Source: Theobroma cacao
Taxonomy: Eukaryota > Streptophyta > Magnoliopsida > Malvales > Malvaceae
DNA: 64,000 bases
Reading direction: 5' to 3'
Assembly: GCF_000208745.1 (NCBI RefSeq)
Contig: NC_030857.1
Span: forward strand, 16,552,122 to 16,616,121
Part shown: piece by piece, positions 52,281 through 62,797 of the stretch
Position numbering within the stretch: position 1 is the first letter of the stretch
Layout of the letters: the number at the start of each line of letters is the position of its first letter
Program-made: the position numbers and the translations under genes
Notes under the pieces: generated by a model
Databases searched by the model: none
What the model was told of the DNA's origin: nothing
What the model saw: only the letters and a program-made list of their open reading frames with translations

Positions 52281-53100
52281 AATTATAAATATAAAATGTA
52301 ATAATATGAGCTTTTTTAATTAATATAATATAAAATCTTTATTTTGTGAAATTTAAGAAACTTCATTATGAAAAGACTCTTTTAATTATAGAATGAAAAT
52401 ATTCATCAATATAAATTAAAATATAAAAATGTAATTAATTTCAAATATATCAATACAAAGATATATTTTAATTTAAGGACATGCAAATCAATTTAGAAAT
52501 TAATGTAGCATATTTTGAACTCAAATACCCCTTCCTTCTTCGAGATTGATAACACTATTTATATTTTTTTCATTCATTTTGCACTAGATAAAGTTCAATT
52601 ACTTTTAGACCATGCTTGGTTGGGAGGAATGGTTATTCTATTCCCCTTGTTTCAATTACCAACAAAAGACTACATTTGGTTGGATGGAATGATCATTCTG
52701 AGAATAACCATTTCGGGAGGACCCTAATAACATGCTTGGTTCACAGGAAAGAATAGAATGAAAATGAAATAGTCATTTCTTGAGAATAGAATAAAAAAAA
52801 AATAACTATTATGTAGATTGGTTCATGGGTATAGAATAGGACGAAAATTGCTATTATTACTTATTCTATTGTTTAGTTGGTAGGAATAATTTTAGGAATA
52901 GTTAAGGAATAATCGATAAATGATCAAAATACCTTTTATTAAAATTTAAAGATTTTTTAAGTAAAGAGCAAAAAAACTGAAATAATAGATGATGAAAAAA
53001 AAATACTCTTTATTGTAAATAAGTAATATTTTTATCTAAAGACAAAAATAATTTAATAATATTTTTTAATAATAAAATGATGGCCAAAGAAAGGCAATTT
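52281..53100. repeat. MITE-like GGAATGATCATTC segment in AT-rich DNA
   Basis: From about 52606 to 52950 there are two or more overlapping copies of a unit of the form catgcttggttgggaggaat, then attctattcc or gaatgatcattc. The pattern continues to ggaataattttaggaatagt. It resembles ends of short inverted-repeat elements, but the boundaries are unclear. The flanks are AT-rich with no gene. Confidence 0.4.
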
Positions 53101-55135
53101 TCACAAATATAAGCTTGAAGGGTTGTGTAACAACTGACCGTACGACCATTACCAATGCACGAGTCATGTAAGCAAGCTCATAAAGCTTTGACAAGCCTTC
53201 TAAATATATTTATCTTGCCACAAATAAATTCCTTTCTTAATTTCAGTCTTATTTTAAATTTCTTCTTTGAAAATCCTTATATTTTTTGACTAACATTAGT
53301 GTAACCAAATAACAAATTAAACTGTTAATCACACATAGAAATTTATAATATCAACTTCAAATATCCACCGGCACATCCTAGATAGTAAATTTTTTTTTGG
53401 CATTACATTATTAAAATTAATTCAATAACAACTAAGGGCCTCGACTCATACTTAATAAGTTTGTTTGCAATACAACGCTTCTTTCAAAAATGACTAGACA
53501 AATAAATAGCAGAGTGACACAAGGGAAATGCTAAGATATGCCAATATCTATCCAACCGATGGGAATCCACTTACCCAACAAAGCTTTCAATCGATCACTT
53601 ACCTGCCATTTGCCAATTAGTTGGGGTGAGCCTTTCATACTCAATGAGAGAGCAAAGAAGGGAAACAAGTATAAGGAAAATAGTTTATAAATCAGAATAT
53701 GGTAAAGAAACTTTAACCAAATGATAACATTTGCCTTGCAAATTTAAAGGAGCTGAATATGAATAAAATATATGTTTCATGCCATACTTATTTTAAAATA
53801 TGTTGCATAGTAGAATTGCTCCAAAATAACGTGTATATGTGCATGCCAAGTAATAGATAGAATTTATAATAACCATAGCATACTAAAATCATTTCAAACT
53901 CAATCTTTTCCTTGAATTAGCTCAAAACTCATGAAAAGTGCATAACATAATATGGTTTCAAAACATCATATACGACATTAAATCAAGTCACTAGCACATG
54001 TAAATTTAAAACCTTGCCATGTAAAATAGATTCAAATCACAATGCCATGGTTCATGGTTTTTTGAATAGCATAACAGATGATAATAAAGAACAACTCTTG
54101 GGTAGGTCTAATATAGCCTTTAGGCTTACTCTCTCGTGTCAATAACATCGTCATTTACTCGTGGGAACTCCCCACGTCACCAAATATAAATCGGGACTTC
54201 AAGTCTTTTTTTATCTACTCGTGGCACTCCCCATGCCACCAAATATCAAGTCGGGGCTTCAAGTCCCCTTTTTACCTATTCGTGGGACTCCCCACACCAC
54301 CAAATATTATGTCGGGGCTTTAGGTTCCCTTTATACTCAAACATCAATCGACAAACAACCATTACTTTGTGCATAAAGACCATACAACTTGGTGTGGTAA
54401 CAGGACCTATTCCTGAGTGCTTATCAATGATAAAATCGTACTTAATTTATTCAAATGTAAAACACACTAATGGAATAGTAGGTAAAATAACTTTATAAAT
54501 CAATATGGTATATATACTAATCCATTTTAAAAAATCCACCATGATGCATATCTCAAAACCAGCATGCTTATTGACAGTTTCAAGTGGGTGGAAAATCAAT
54601 TTTTTCATAATCATTCAGTAGCTTTTCTTGGCCTAAACAATGCATAAACATTTGCAAGGCAAATTTTGAAACAAAGCTTTAGTTAAAGGCTTGTTTCCCA
54701 CTATTACATCAATATAGATAGTATAGGATATACATACTTATTTTTCCAAGACAATTGATAAATCCATGGCACAATCACAAACAACCTAGTTGTTTTCTAC
54801 CAACTCATGTTTTCCACAATAGATTAACCTATTCAAAGGAGGTATGTACATATTATAATTCATATAGAAGTATAGTTCAAAATAGTTCACCCACTCACCT
54901 TAATGATGTGATTTCCCTCCAGCAACAAAATTGCCCACCTTTGACCATCAACAACTCCTTAAACTTCAGTTCAAATCCTTTAAGCTCCAATATATTTAAC
55001 ATTGAACTTCCAATTAGCTTCCTTGAGTTCTAAATAAGTTTTAAACTCTCTAGCATTAAATAAACACCACACCAGTTTCTTAATTTCCAAGCATTCAAAT
55101 TGTCCAGATTCTAACTATTCAACATAAGCTTTAAT
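53101..55135. other. intergenic, likely old LTR-type sequence with a 60-bp tandem array
   Basis: Moderately complex, non-coding DNA. The array is listed separately. Text such as cttcaagtccccttt suggests decayed LTR sequence, but I found no pair of LTRs or target duplication. Short open frames at 54161 and 54755 are not gene-like. Confidence 0.35.
54157..54335. repeat. tandem array, three copies of a ~60-bp unit
   Basis: Copies start at 54157, 54217 and 54278, each beginning actcgtgg or attcgtgg, then ccccacgccaccaaatat and cggggcttcaagt-type words. Copies differ by several substitutions. Confidence 0.92.
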
Positions 55136-55917
55136 CAGGGGCGGCTCAATAAGTTCAAAGGCCTAAAGCGAAATATTCAATGAGGTATTTTTTTATTGAA
55201 ATTAAAAAATTATTAAAATTTTATTCTTCTAGTTTTTTGAGATGCAAAATTTTTATATATTTTAAATGGCTAATACAAAATTAACAATCAAATTTTTTAA
55301 TTCAAATAAACCAACTATCACATAAAATAAAGGTTATAATAATATAATATAAATTCTAAATTAGAGTAAAAAAGTCTGTAAATATTAGAACAATAGTATT
55401 TAATTATTGAATGCTTATTGCAAACCGCAAATGAGGCTCACGACTTTATAAAGATAATAATATAACAAATTTCTTGTGTATTCTTTGGGAGAGAATTAAA
55501 GTCAAAGGAAGAAGAAAGAAAGAGCAAATGAGAAAAGAAAAATTCAAAAATAGATATTATACATTGAAAAAGAAATAATTGGTTTTATATATAGGAAAAA
55601 AATTGTTAGAAATCATTAAATATGTTGATTGAAAATAGGAGAAATAAGTGAGAAAAAAATAATTGTCGGAGATGATTAAAGACATATGACCGTTAGTTGA
55701 TTGGAAATAATATAGCATTCTAGAAATTAGAAAGTAATAGAAAATTAAAATTTATTAAGCACATAATTAAGAAAATGAGAAAATAAGTAATTTTATTAAT
55801 TATTTTTTATTTTTATATATTTTTAATATAATTAATTATATTATAAAATTAAAGGGCCTCTCCAAATTGGGGGCTTAAAGCCCTTGCTTGGGTGGCTTCA
55901 CCTAAGGGCCGGCCTTG
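55136..55917. mobile_element. non-autonomous hAT element with 8-bp target duplication
   Basis: 782 bp. The left end is caggggcggctcaataag; the right end read on the minus strand is CAAGGCCGGCCCTTAGGTG, short imperfect inverted ends of hAT type. Subterminal words pair too (aggcctaaagc on the left, gggcttaaagccc on the right). The flanks are gctttaat (55128-55135) and gctttagt (55918-55925), an 8-bp duplication with one change, as expected for hAT. The interior is AT-rich and non-coding. Confidence 0.82.
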
Positions 55918-55925
55918 GCTTTAGT

Positions 55926-56484
55926 TCTTTGTTTCAGTTAACTATTCACACATTCAATTCATAATTCCAAAACCTTAGATACTTAGGCATTAAAACCTTA
56001 CCTCGGTTACCATTTTCAGCCCTAATTAAATCTCCAAAAATTCCCACACTTGGAAAGGATAAATAGTAGTTGAAACAAAATTAAACAGAGAGTTATAATT
56101 GATTAAATCGAAGCTCATGAACCAAGCAAGCTTTTTCTCATCTTGGTTACTAAATTCCATGCTCCAAATACTTTTTTTTAGGTTTCCATAATTCACTTAA
56201 GCTTCAAACATATTCTTCCTACATTTCCTAGCATTTCAAATTCCCAACATTTATTAATTAAATTTCTTAAGTTGCAACTAACAACTAAACTACCTTAGCT
56301 TGCACGTTCAACATTTAAATACTTAACCCTCACCTCAATGTCCAAGATTAGCCCAAGGGAACTTCAAAAATCTCCAGGCCAAAGAAAGGCAGCTTGGCTG
56401 CAACATAATTTCAAATTCAAAATCAAAATCGAAATCGATTAAATTAAGGTTTAAGCTGCCAAGGACCTTTTCCTTACCTTAGTT
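55926..56484. other. intergenic, no gene recognised
   Basis: Non-coding between the small hAT element and the Harbinger relic. It may include the 3' part of the Harbinger element, whose end I could not find. Confidence 0.4.
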
Positions 56485-57612
56485 TCAAATTTCCAGCCTT
56501 AAATTGTTATCTAGTGAGCTCAAGAATTTAGGAGAAAACATGAAACATTCGGCCATGGACAGAAATGTGGCAAAGTTGGTTTTAAAATGGAGTGGGCAGA
56601 TTGCCCAATGTGCATGAGAAAGCCACTCAGTTCCTATCCAAGCATCAGTGGGGTTAATAGCACTTATTGCATCTTCTTCCTCAGGTACTATGTTATCATG
56701 AAGATATTCACCCAATTCATCTTCAACAGAGTCAATGGTCATTTCTCTCCTAATAAAATTGTGAAGCAAACAACAAGTTACAATAATTCGATTATGTATC
56801 CTAATTGGATAAAATGATGGTCTTCTAAGGATACCCCCTTTAATTTTCAACAACCCAAAACATCTCTCAATTACATTGCAAGCAGCTATGTGTTTCATAG
56901 TAAAAAATTCTTTGGAGTCATTGGTTGTTGACATTGACACATTCGTTCAGATAATACCTTTGACCCCTAAAAGGTGCAAGAAAGCCCTCACAATTTGTAT
57001 ATCCTGTATTAACTAGGTAATAACAACCTATATAAAAAAACTAATTATTAAGTTATTTATTTACTTGATATAATTTTATAGTGAAAAACCTTATGCTTAT
57101 CTTAAGAAAACTTACCATGAGGCACTTTAATTCCATGACTCTTAGTAATTGCATTTCGAAGAACTTTACCATCAACTACCGATCCTTCCTAACCAAGAAA
57201 ACATAGGTAAATTGCATGTCAAGCGTACATTCACCTAATATATTTGTTGCGATGTCACCTTCATTAGTTCGATATCTAGGCTTATCCATACTTGACACTT
57301 TAACTTTTATATATGTCTCATCTAGAGCACTTAAACAATTCTACAATTAAAATGGAATTAACTTTTATCAGAAATACCTATTGTTGTCTTGTGTGTATAG
57401 TTACAAAATTAATAAGATGATCAATCTACCTTAAACCACTTCCACCGATTGTCTGTAGAATTTGTCAAACTGGACTTAGGTTTTCTCAGCAAATGATCTT
57501 GCAACTTTATCACTACATTTAACACCTGATGAAAATGCCAACTAATTGTCTCACTTGTCTTTCTAAAATTTTGCTCAATAATTCGACTTTTAAGATGATG
57601 AGCTATAATTAG
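56485..57612 (-). pseudogene. PIF/Harbinger transposase relic (DDE_4 type)
   Basis: DDE-type transposase or derived nuclease. Minus-strand pieces, N- to C-terminal: RIIEQNFRKTSETISWHFHQ (about 57536-57595), NCLSALDETYIKVKV with DKPRYRTNEGDIATNILGEC (about 57215-57345), DMQFTYV and GSVVDGKVLRNAITKSHG (57125-57210), YYLVNTGYTNCEGFLAPFRG-like (about 56965-57030), then an open frame to 56485 containing IERCFGLLKIKGGILRRPSF and CCLLHNFIRREM. This is the order seen in plant Harbinger transposases; the D of SALD is the first catalytic residue. Introns or frameshifts separate the pieces. The N-terminus is missing, cut off by the hAT element at 57613. Confidence 0.87.
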
Positions 57613-57624
57613 ACCTGGAAATTT

Positions 57625-57845
57625 GTGTTAACGTGTCGTAAACGTGTCAGACACTGTTAGACATGAAACACGTTAAAGCTATACACGAACACGACACGTT
57701 TAATATTCGTATCTTAAATTTAAAACACGTACACGTATACGTTTAGTACACGTGTAACATAACACGACAAGATTGACACGTTTATTAAACATGTCAATAT
57801 AAGACGCGATAGATTAATGACACGTTTAACACGTTTAACACGATT
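57625..57845. repeat. hAT subterminal ACACGT/ACGTGT array
   Basis: More than nine copies of ACGTGT or ACACGT, often extended to gacacgttta or taaacgtgtc, in both orientations over about 220 bp. Subterminal short-motif clusters of this kind are the known transposase binding region of plant hAT elements. Confidence 0.85.
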
Positions 57846-58388
57846 AAATAAAAACATTTACAATTAAATATAATTTTATTATTTAAATTTGAAATCTACA
57901 ATTATAAAAATAATTATAACAAAACAAAAAAATAATAATAACATCAAATATAATAAAAATTAATATTACTAACATACATAAAAATCTTTATCATATAATA
58001 TGATATAATACATCATTAACAATTTAACATCAAACCTTAAAACACTAATAATATTAAAAATCATTCTTAATTTTCAATCATAATTAAAAACACATCATTA
58101 ACCACATAATCAACCATGAACAAATCAAAATCGAAAACTCATTCTCTAATGTCACATCATTCTGACGTCATAAAACCTAATAATAAAATAAAAATAATAT
58201 ATTAATAAAATTAAATCAATATAGAAAAAGTTAAATAAAATGTCAAAGTTAGTTCATAGCATACATTTTCATTGATGATTAATTGACATCAACAGTATTA
58301 GAGCATTCGACTGATGACATTTCTTCCTTACTAATTTCTAAATTTATGACATCCGCGGTAAGACTGTTCATATCTGTTTCTACATATG

Positions 58389-60533
58389 CTACAATATAAA
58401 AAAATATTTATTAAAAATAATTAAATAAATCAAACTTACTCTAATCATGCATTTAAACAGAAGAAACATAGCCAAAAATAAATAAAAGAATGTATTACCA
58501 GTTTCTCCAAATAGCCAATCCTTACAACATAAAATTGCCTCCACAACATCTGATTTAAGTGAGCTTTGATATTGATCAAGAACTTTACCGCCAACACTAA
58601 AAGCAGACTCGGAAGCCAGTGTCGATACAGGAATGGCCAAGATATCTCGAGCCATGGCAGAAACCTCTGGATAACGAAACTGATTTGTCTTCCAAAATTG
58701 TAAAATATCCAATTCAATTGTCATTTCAATCCTTTGTTCATCCAAATATTGCTCTAGTTGAGATTTGTTCTTCGTAATCCCAAACTCACGTTGAAAATTA
58801 TCAAACTCCTAATTAATTAAAACAAAACAATTAAAAAATATTAAAATAAGAAACAACAATAGAAAATTAAATTCAATAACAAATAATACTTCAAAAATAA
58901 AAAGAATTACCTTCAAGAACTCGTTTTTTCCCTTATGCACATTTTTCTCATCAAAAGGTGTGTCATTTAAAGCAGATGGAGTATTAGAAACCTCGACAAC
59001 ATATTCATCATAAAGAGCAAATAAATGATCTTTAATCTTTTTAAATTCAGCTGAATCACTCCCATAAAGCTTTGTGTAACTCCATTCCACAAATTGAATC
59101 TTGTACCAAGGATTAAATATCACAGCTATAGTTAAAATCAAACTAAATTAAGACTAATACTTCTCAACTTAAAAAACATTTGAGTAGCCATATTTTTCAA
59201 ATACACATCATCTCCACTCATATGTTCTTCCAAGGTCATGCTTGCCATGAATATCGAGGGAAAGTATGAGTCGGCTGTGGGATACTTTGTTCCAGAAAAC
59301 ACACAAGTAATCTCATAAAATACACTTAAGAACTTGCTAAGTTTCTCAATTCTATCCCACTCATCTCTAGATGGAGAATGCTTGAAATTTGAATCACTAA
59401 TTTCCAAATGAGAAAAGGCCAAGCGAAAATAAAGTGCACTTTCAAGCATGAGAAGTGTAGAGTTCCACCTAGTTGGCACATCTTGTTTTAAGCCTCTTTT
59501 TGCATTCAAATTCACTAGGCTCACACACTCTAAAAACTTTTGTTTTCTCCTTTGAGAACCTATCACATACTTAATACTTTCCCTCACTTTTTGGATCGCA
59601 CTATCAACTTCTTTCAAACCATCTTGCACAATCAAATTAAGTATATGAGCACAACATCTTATATGAAAAAAATTGCCTCTTCCTAAAAGTTGTTTTCTCA
59701 TATTCAATTGCACTTTCAACAAATTAACAAAAGTATCATTTGCAGAAGCATTATCCAATGTTATTGAAAACAATTTACTTTCAATTCCCCATTCAACTAA
59801 CAATGCATAAATCTTTTCACTCAAAGCAACACCACTGTGTGGAGGTGGCATAAAGGAAAAATTTAAGATTTTTTTTTTGTAGAACCCAATTTTTGTTAAC
59901 AAAATGAGCAGTAAGACACATATACCTATCAGTAACAACAGAAGTCTACAAATCAGAAGTCAAACAAATTCTCCCAGGTGATTCTTGAAGCAAGGATTGT
60001 ATTTTACATTTTTGTCTTTTATGCAACTTAATTATATCAGCTTTAACAGTGTTCCTAGAGATCAGAACAACATCTTCACGCAAATAAGGCAACATAGACT
60101 TAATGCAAGTATACTCCACAAATGATAAAGGCAAATTATGCATCACAATTGCAGCTACCACTAATTCACGAAACTTTTCAAGATCAAACTTTGAAGACCT
60201 CATTAGCATTGAATTATGTTCTTTAGAAATATCATTTGACATATATCATGTGTGTCTTTCCTAACACAATTATCATTATGACGTTTCAAATTACCTATCC
60301 CATACTTGCTTTCATAATTCAAAATATACCCACAGAGCTTGCACTTTACTTTTGATTTTCCATCACTCGAGTTCTTTTCTGGCAAACGTTCAAAGAATGT
60401 CCAAAGCTTTGAAGTTAACTTTCGTTTTTTGGGTTGGCATGGCTTCTTTTCATCTGTTGCTCCCAATTGCTCAATCTGTAGACAATCATCAAATTCCTCC
60501 AGAAAATAAACATTTGATTCAAAAGAAACATTG
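58389..60533 (-). pseudogene. hAT transposase remnant (BED finger, hAT dimerisation domain)
   Basis: RICESLEEPER-like transposase. N- to C-terminal: a BED zinc finger (about 60240-60430: SKLWTFFERL, KCKLCGYIL, GIGNLKRHNDNC), a linker (59946-60242: AIVMHNLPLSFVEY), the catalytic core (59138-59940: GIESKLFSITLDNASANDTF, RCCAHILNLIVQDGL, DVPTRWNSTLLMLES), AVIFNPWYKIQFVEWSYTKL (58910-59120), an intron (about 58810-58910), and the C-terminal dimerisation region (58500-58809: QFRYPEVSAMARDILAIPVS, ASESAFSVGG). Damage includes TAG for the Trp of SDLW at 59946-59948, a frameshift near 59155-59170, two more stops after KY, and a frameshift near 60240. Dead copy. Confidence 0.92.
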
Positions 60534-60534
60534 A

Positions 60535-60634
60535 NNNNNNNNNNNNNNNNNNNNNNNNNNNNNNNNNNNNNNNNNNNNNNNNNNNNNNNNNNNNNNNNNN
60601 NNNNNNNNNNNNNNNNNNNNNNNNNNNNNNNNNN
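60535..60634. other. assembly gap, 100 N
   Basis: Exactly 100 N, the usual placeholder for a gap of unknown length. The hAT transposase on its left and the copia gag on its right are unrelated, so the real distance is unknown. Confidence 0.99.
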
Positions 60635-61020
60635 TTTTTTAATTGTCTCTACTAGCTTCATCTTCAATGTCTCAAACTTAGTTTGAAGTGCTTGAAGTTT
60701 CTACTTTTTAGTCTTGTCATAACTTTGGTACTTCTTCTTCATTAAGTCCCATATGTTTTTGGAGAGGTCTTTGTAGAAAATTGTTTTCAAGATTAACAAT
60801 CTATAGCCTGAAACAAATAATTTTTGGCCTTTAGATCTTTCAATTTTAATGCCTCTACTTTTGCCTTATGTGCTTCTACTACTCTTACTGCCAATCGTGG
60901 TATACTTTCTGAAACTACTTGCCAATATACTTTTGATCTCATAAAGTTCTCCATCAGCATACTCTAGTGGTCATAATGACATCAAAACAAGGAATGGAAA
61001 GCTAGATGAAGTTTTCAGAT
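60635..61020 (-). pseudogene. copia gag fragment (UBN2-type)
   Basis: Minus-strand reading gives HYDHxSMLMENFMRSKVYW (about 60930-60990), then LKLKDLKAKNYLFQAIDC, a stop, KTSPKTYGTLMKKKYQSYDK in another frame, and LQALQTKFETLKMKLVETIK up to the gap. This is the N-terminal gag of Ty1-copia elements. At least two stops and a frameshift. It belongs with the PBS and LTR at 61096-61340. Confidence 0.85.
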
Positions 61021-61095
61021 ACCATGAGGAAAATTGTAAGTGTGTAGAAATTTAGCTACTACAAGGAATCTTTTCTACAACACTTTTTAAACCCG

Positions 61096-61107
61096 ACTAT
61101 GATACCA
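61096..61107 (-). other. primer-binding site of copia element
   Basis: On the minus strand TGGTATCATAGT, close to the TGGTATCAGAGC complement of initiator methionine tRNA, two bases downstream of the LTR end. Confidence 0.85.
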
Positions 61108-61109
61108 AA

Positions 61110-61340
61110 TGATAGAAATAAAAGAAAAAAGATAAGCAAAGAACGTGAAAAATAGAAGGCAATTTACATAAGAGAAAGAAACGATGATTTCTAAAAATAC
61201 TTTATTTATCAAAGGCTAGCCTTTATATAGGCTAAACAAAAAAAAATAATAAAATGGGCATAAATCAGCTAACACTCTGTAACTTCTTCCTAAAATCACT
61301 GTAAAACAAAATATTTCATGTTGACTAAGTGTTCCTAACA
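61110..61340 (-). repeat. copia LTR, 231 bp
   Basis: On the minus strand it begins TGTTAGGAACACTTAG and ends TTTCTATCA, followed by the PBS. Inside, a TATA box (GCCTATATAAAGG) lies near 61221-61235 with a AATAAAGTA word downstream. The opposite LTR is absent; it may lie in the gap or be lost. Confidence 0.87.
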
Positions 61341-61740
61341 GATCGAGCAAAAGGACTAACCAACATAAACATCCATGGAAGCCTTGGAATTGTGAGAAGA
61401 GCTTTATTGTCGAAAGGTAAAGTGTAAAGCTTGATACCAAAACCATGGCTCAAGGTTTGACTTTCAGGTTTTCATTCGAAAGCACCTTTAAGAGGAACTT
61501 CCTTTTAGCCCATGGATGTAAATAGTCATAGCTAAAGCATCGTCCCATATTTTATTTGATTGTCATATTTGATATATGTAGTTTAATGATGCCTCTATTT
61601 TTCCCTAAAGACATTATAGATCAAATGAAATTTAAAAGATAAAATGGGTGAAAGAAGGCAAGAGGAAAGAGTCTTATAGAGTTAGCTTCTATAAAGTATA
61701 ATTTAATTTGAACATAGTGATGTTATTTTTGGTACACAAT
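61341..61740. other. intergenic, no gene recognised
   Basis: Flank of the copia LTR. No coding region or repeat recognised. Confidence 0.4.
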
Positions 61741-61744
61741 GAAA

Positions 61745-62797
61745 TGCAATGATTTGCATTACTAATTTGGTGATATCATTTTTTAAAAAATTAATTAGTT
61801 AGTGATATCATTAATACCTTTTATATAATATTTATGTCAAAAGTCATTCATTGTCAATTTAGGGATGTAAATGGGTTATTGTTATGTGGGTAACAACGGG
61901 TATCCAACTCGATAACATAAGATTAAGGTACACTATATTTAGTTATGGAGTATATTAGGGTAATGTTTTTAAAACTCAACACGGATTCGAATTGGTTTCA
62001 TGTGATATCATTAATACCTTGTTAATATTTATGTCAAGTCGTTCATTGTCAAGGATGTAAATGGGTTATTTTCGTCTGGGTACCCACGAGTATCCACCAA
62101 CGGATGCGTAATGTTTTTAAAACTCGACATGGATTTAGATATGTTTCGAGTGATATCATTAATGCCTTGTATATAATATTTATGTCAAGAATTGCTCATT
62201 GTTATTAGGGATGTAAATGGGTTATTGTTGTTTATAATATTTATGTCAAGAGTAGCTCATTGTCAATTTAGGGATGTAAATGGGTTATTGTTATATGGGT
62301 AGTATCCAACTCGATAACATAGGGTTAGGGTACTTTATATTCAATTATGAAGCAGATACCCTAAACTTGAACTCAGTTATTTATAATGTTACAAAAAATT
62401 TAGATTTTATGAGATTTGAACCTTTATTCTTCTTAGCTTAATATAATCCTTACCATCTCAACCAACGTAATTTTTTGTAAACTAATAAATGTAATATTAA
62501 TTTATATTAGTTAAACTATGGTGCAAAGTTAAATAATGTAAAATTTTATTATTAAGTAAGGATTGAACTTATAGGAGGATAGGAAACACTTCAAGTCTTT
62601 GCCAATTTTGTCAACTTAAATGGATGTTTAATGGAATTGGATAATTAATAGATAGTTCTTTACTATTTGGATTTAGTTTTGGATAGTGTTTTGCAATCTT
62701 ATGCTAGTTTTAATAAAGTTTAGATATCTTGATAGTTAAACGGTTTCGAGTTGGGTATCTAAAAATAGCAGGTACCCTATCCATTTACCTTTCTAAT
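61745..62797. repeat. duplicated MITE-like region (gggatgtaaatgggttatt units)
   Basis: Four units, each containing atatttatgtcaa, then cattgt, then ggatgtaaatgggttatt, with the last motif near 61863, 62055, 62207 and 62272. A preceding gatatcattaata word recurs at about 61804, 62005 and 62154. The far end (ggtaccctatccatttacct, about 62771-62790) is roughly the inverted complement of the unit's gtaaatgggtta...gggta. It looks like a small inverted-repeat element that has been internally duplicated. No coding. Confidence 0.6.

Larger units (their letters stand above)
57613..60534 (-). mobile_element. hAT transposon, 3' end and body, running into the assembly gap
   Basis: Its 3' terminus (plus-strand tagacctggaaatttgtgtt at about 57613) cuts into the Harbinger transposase relic. 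Next come the subterminal repeats (57625-57845), an AT-rich untranslated stretch, and the minus-strand transposase remnant (58389-60533). The 5' end lies in or beyond the N gap, so terminal repeats and target duplication cannot be compared. Confidence 0.8.

Noticed and set aside
60203..60667. 154-codon minus-strand frame crossing the N gap
   Set aside because: The frame joins a copia gag end to a hAT BED finger only because the Ns read as sense. It is an artefact, not a fusion gene.
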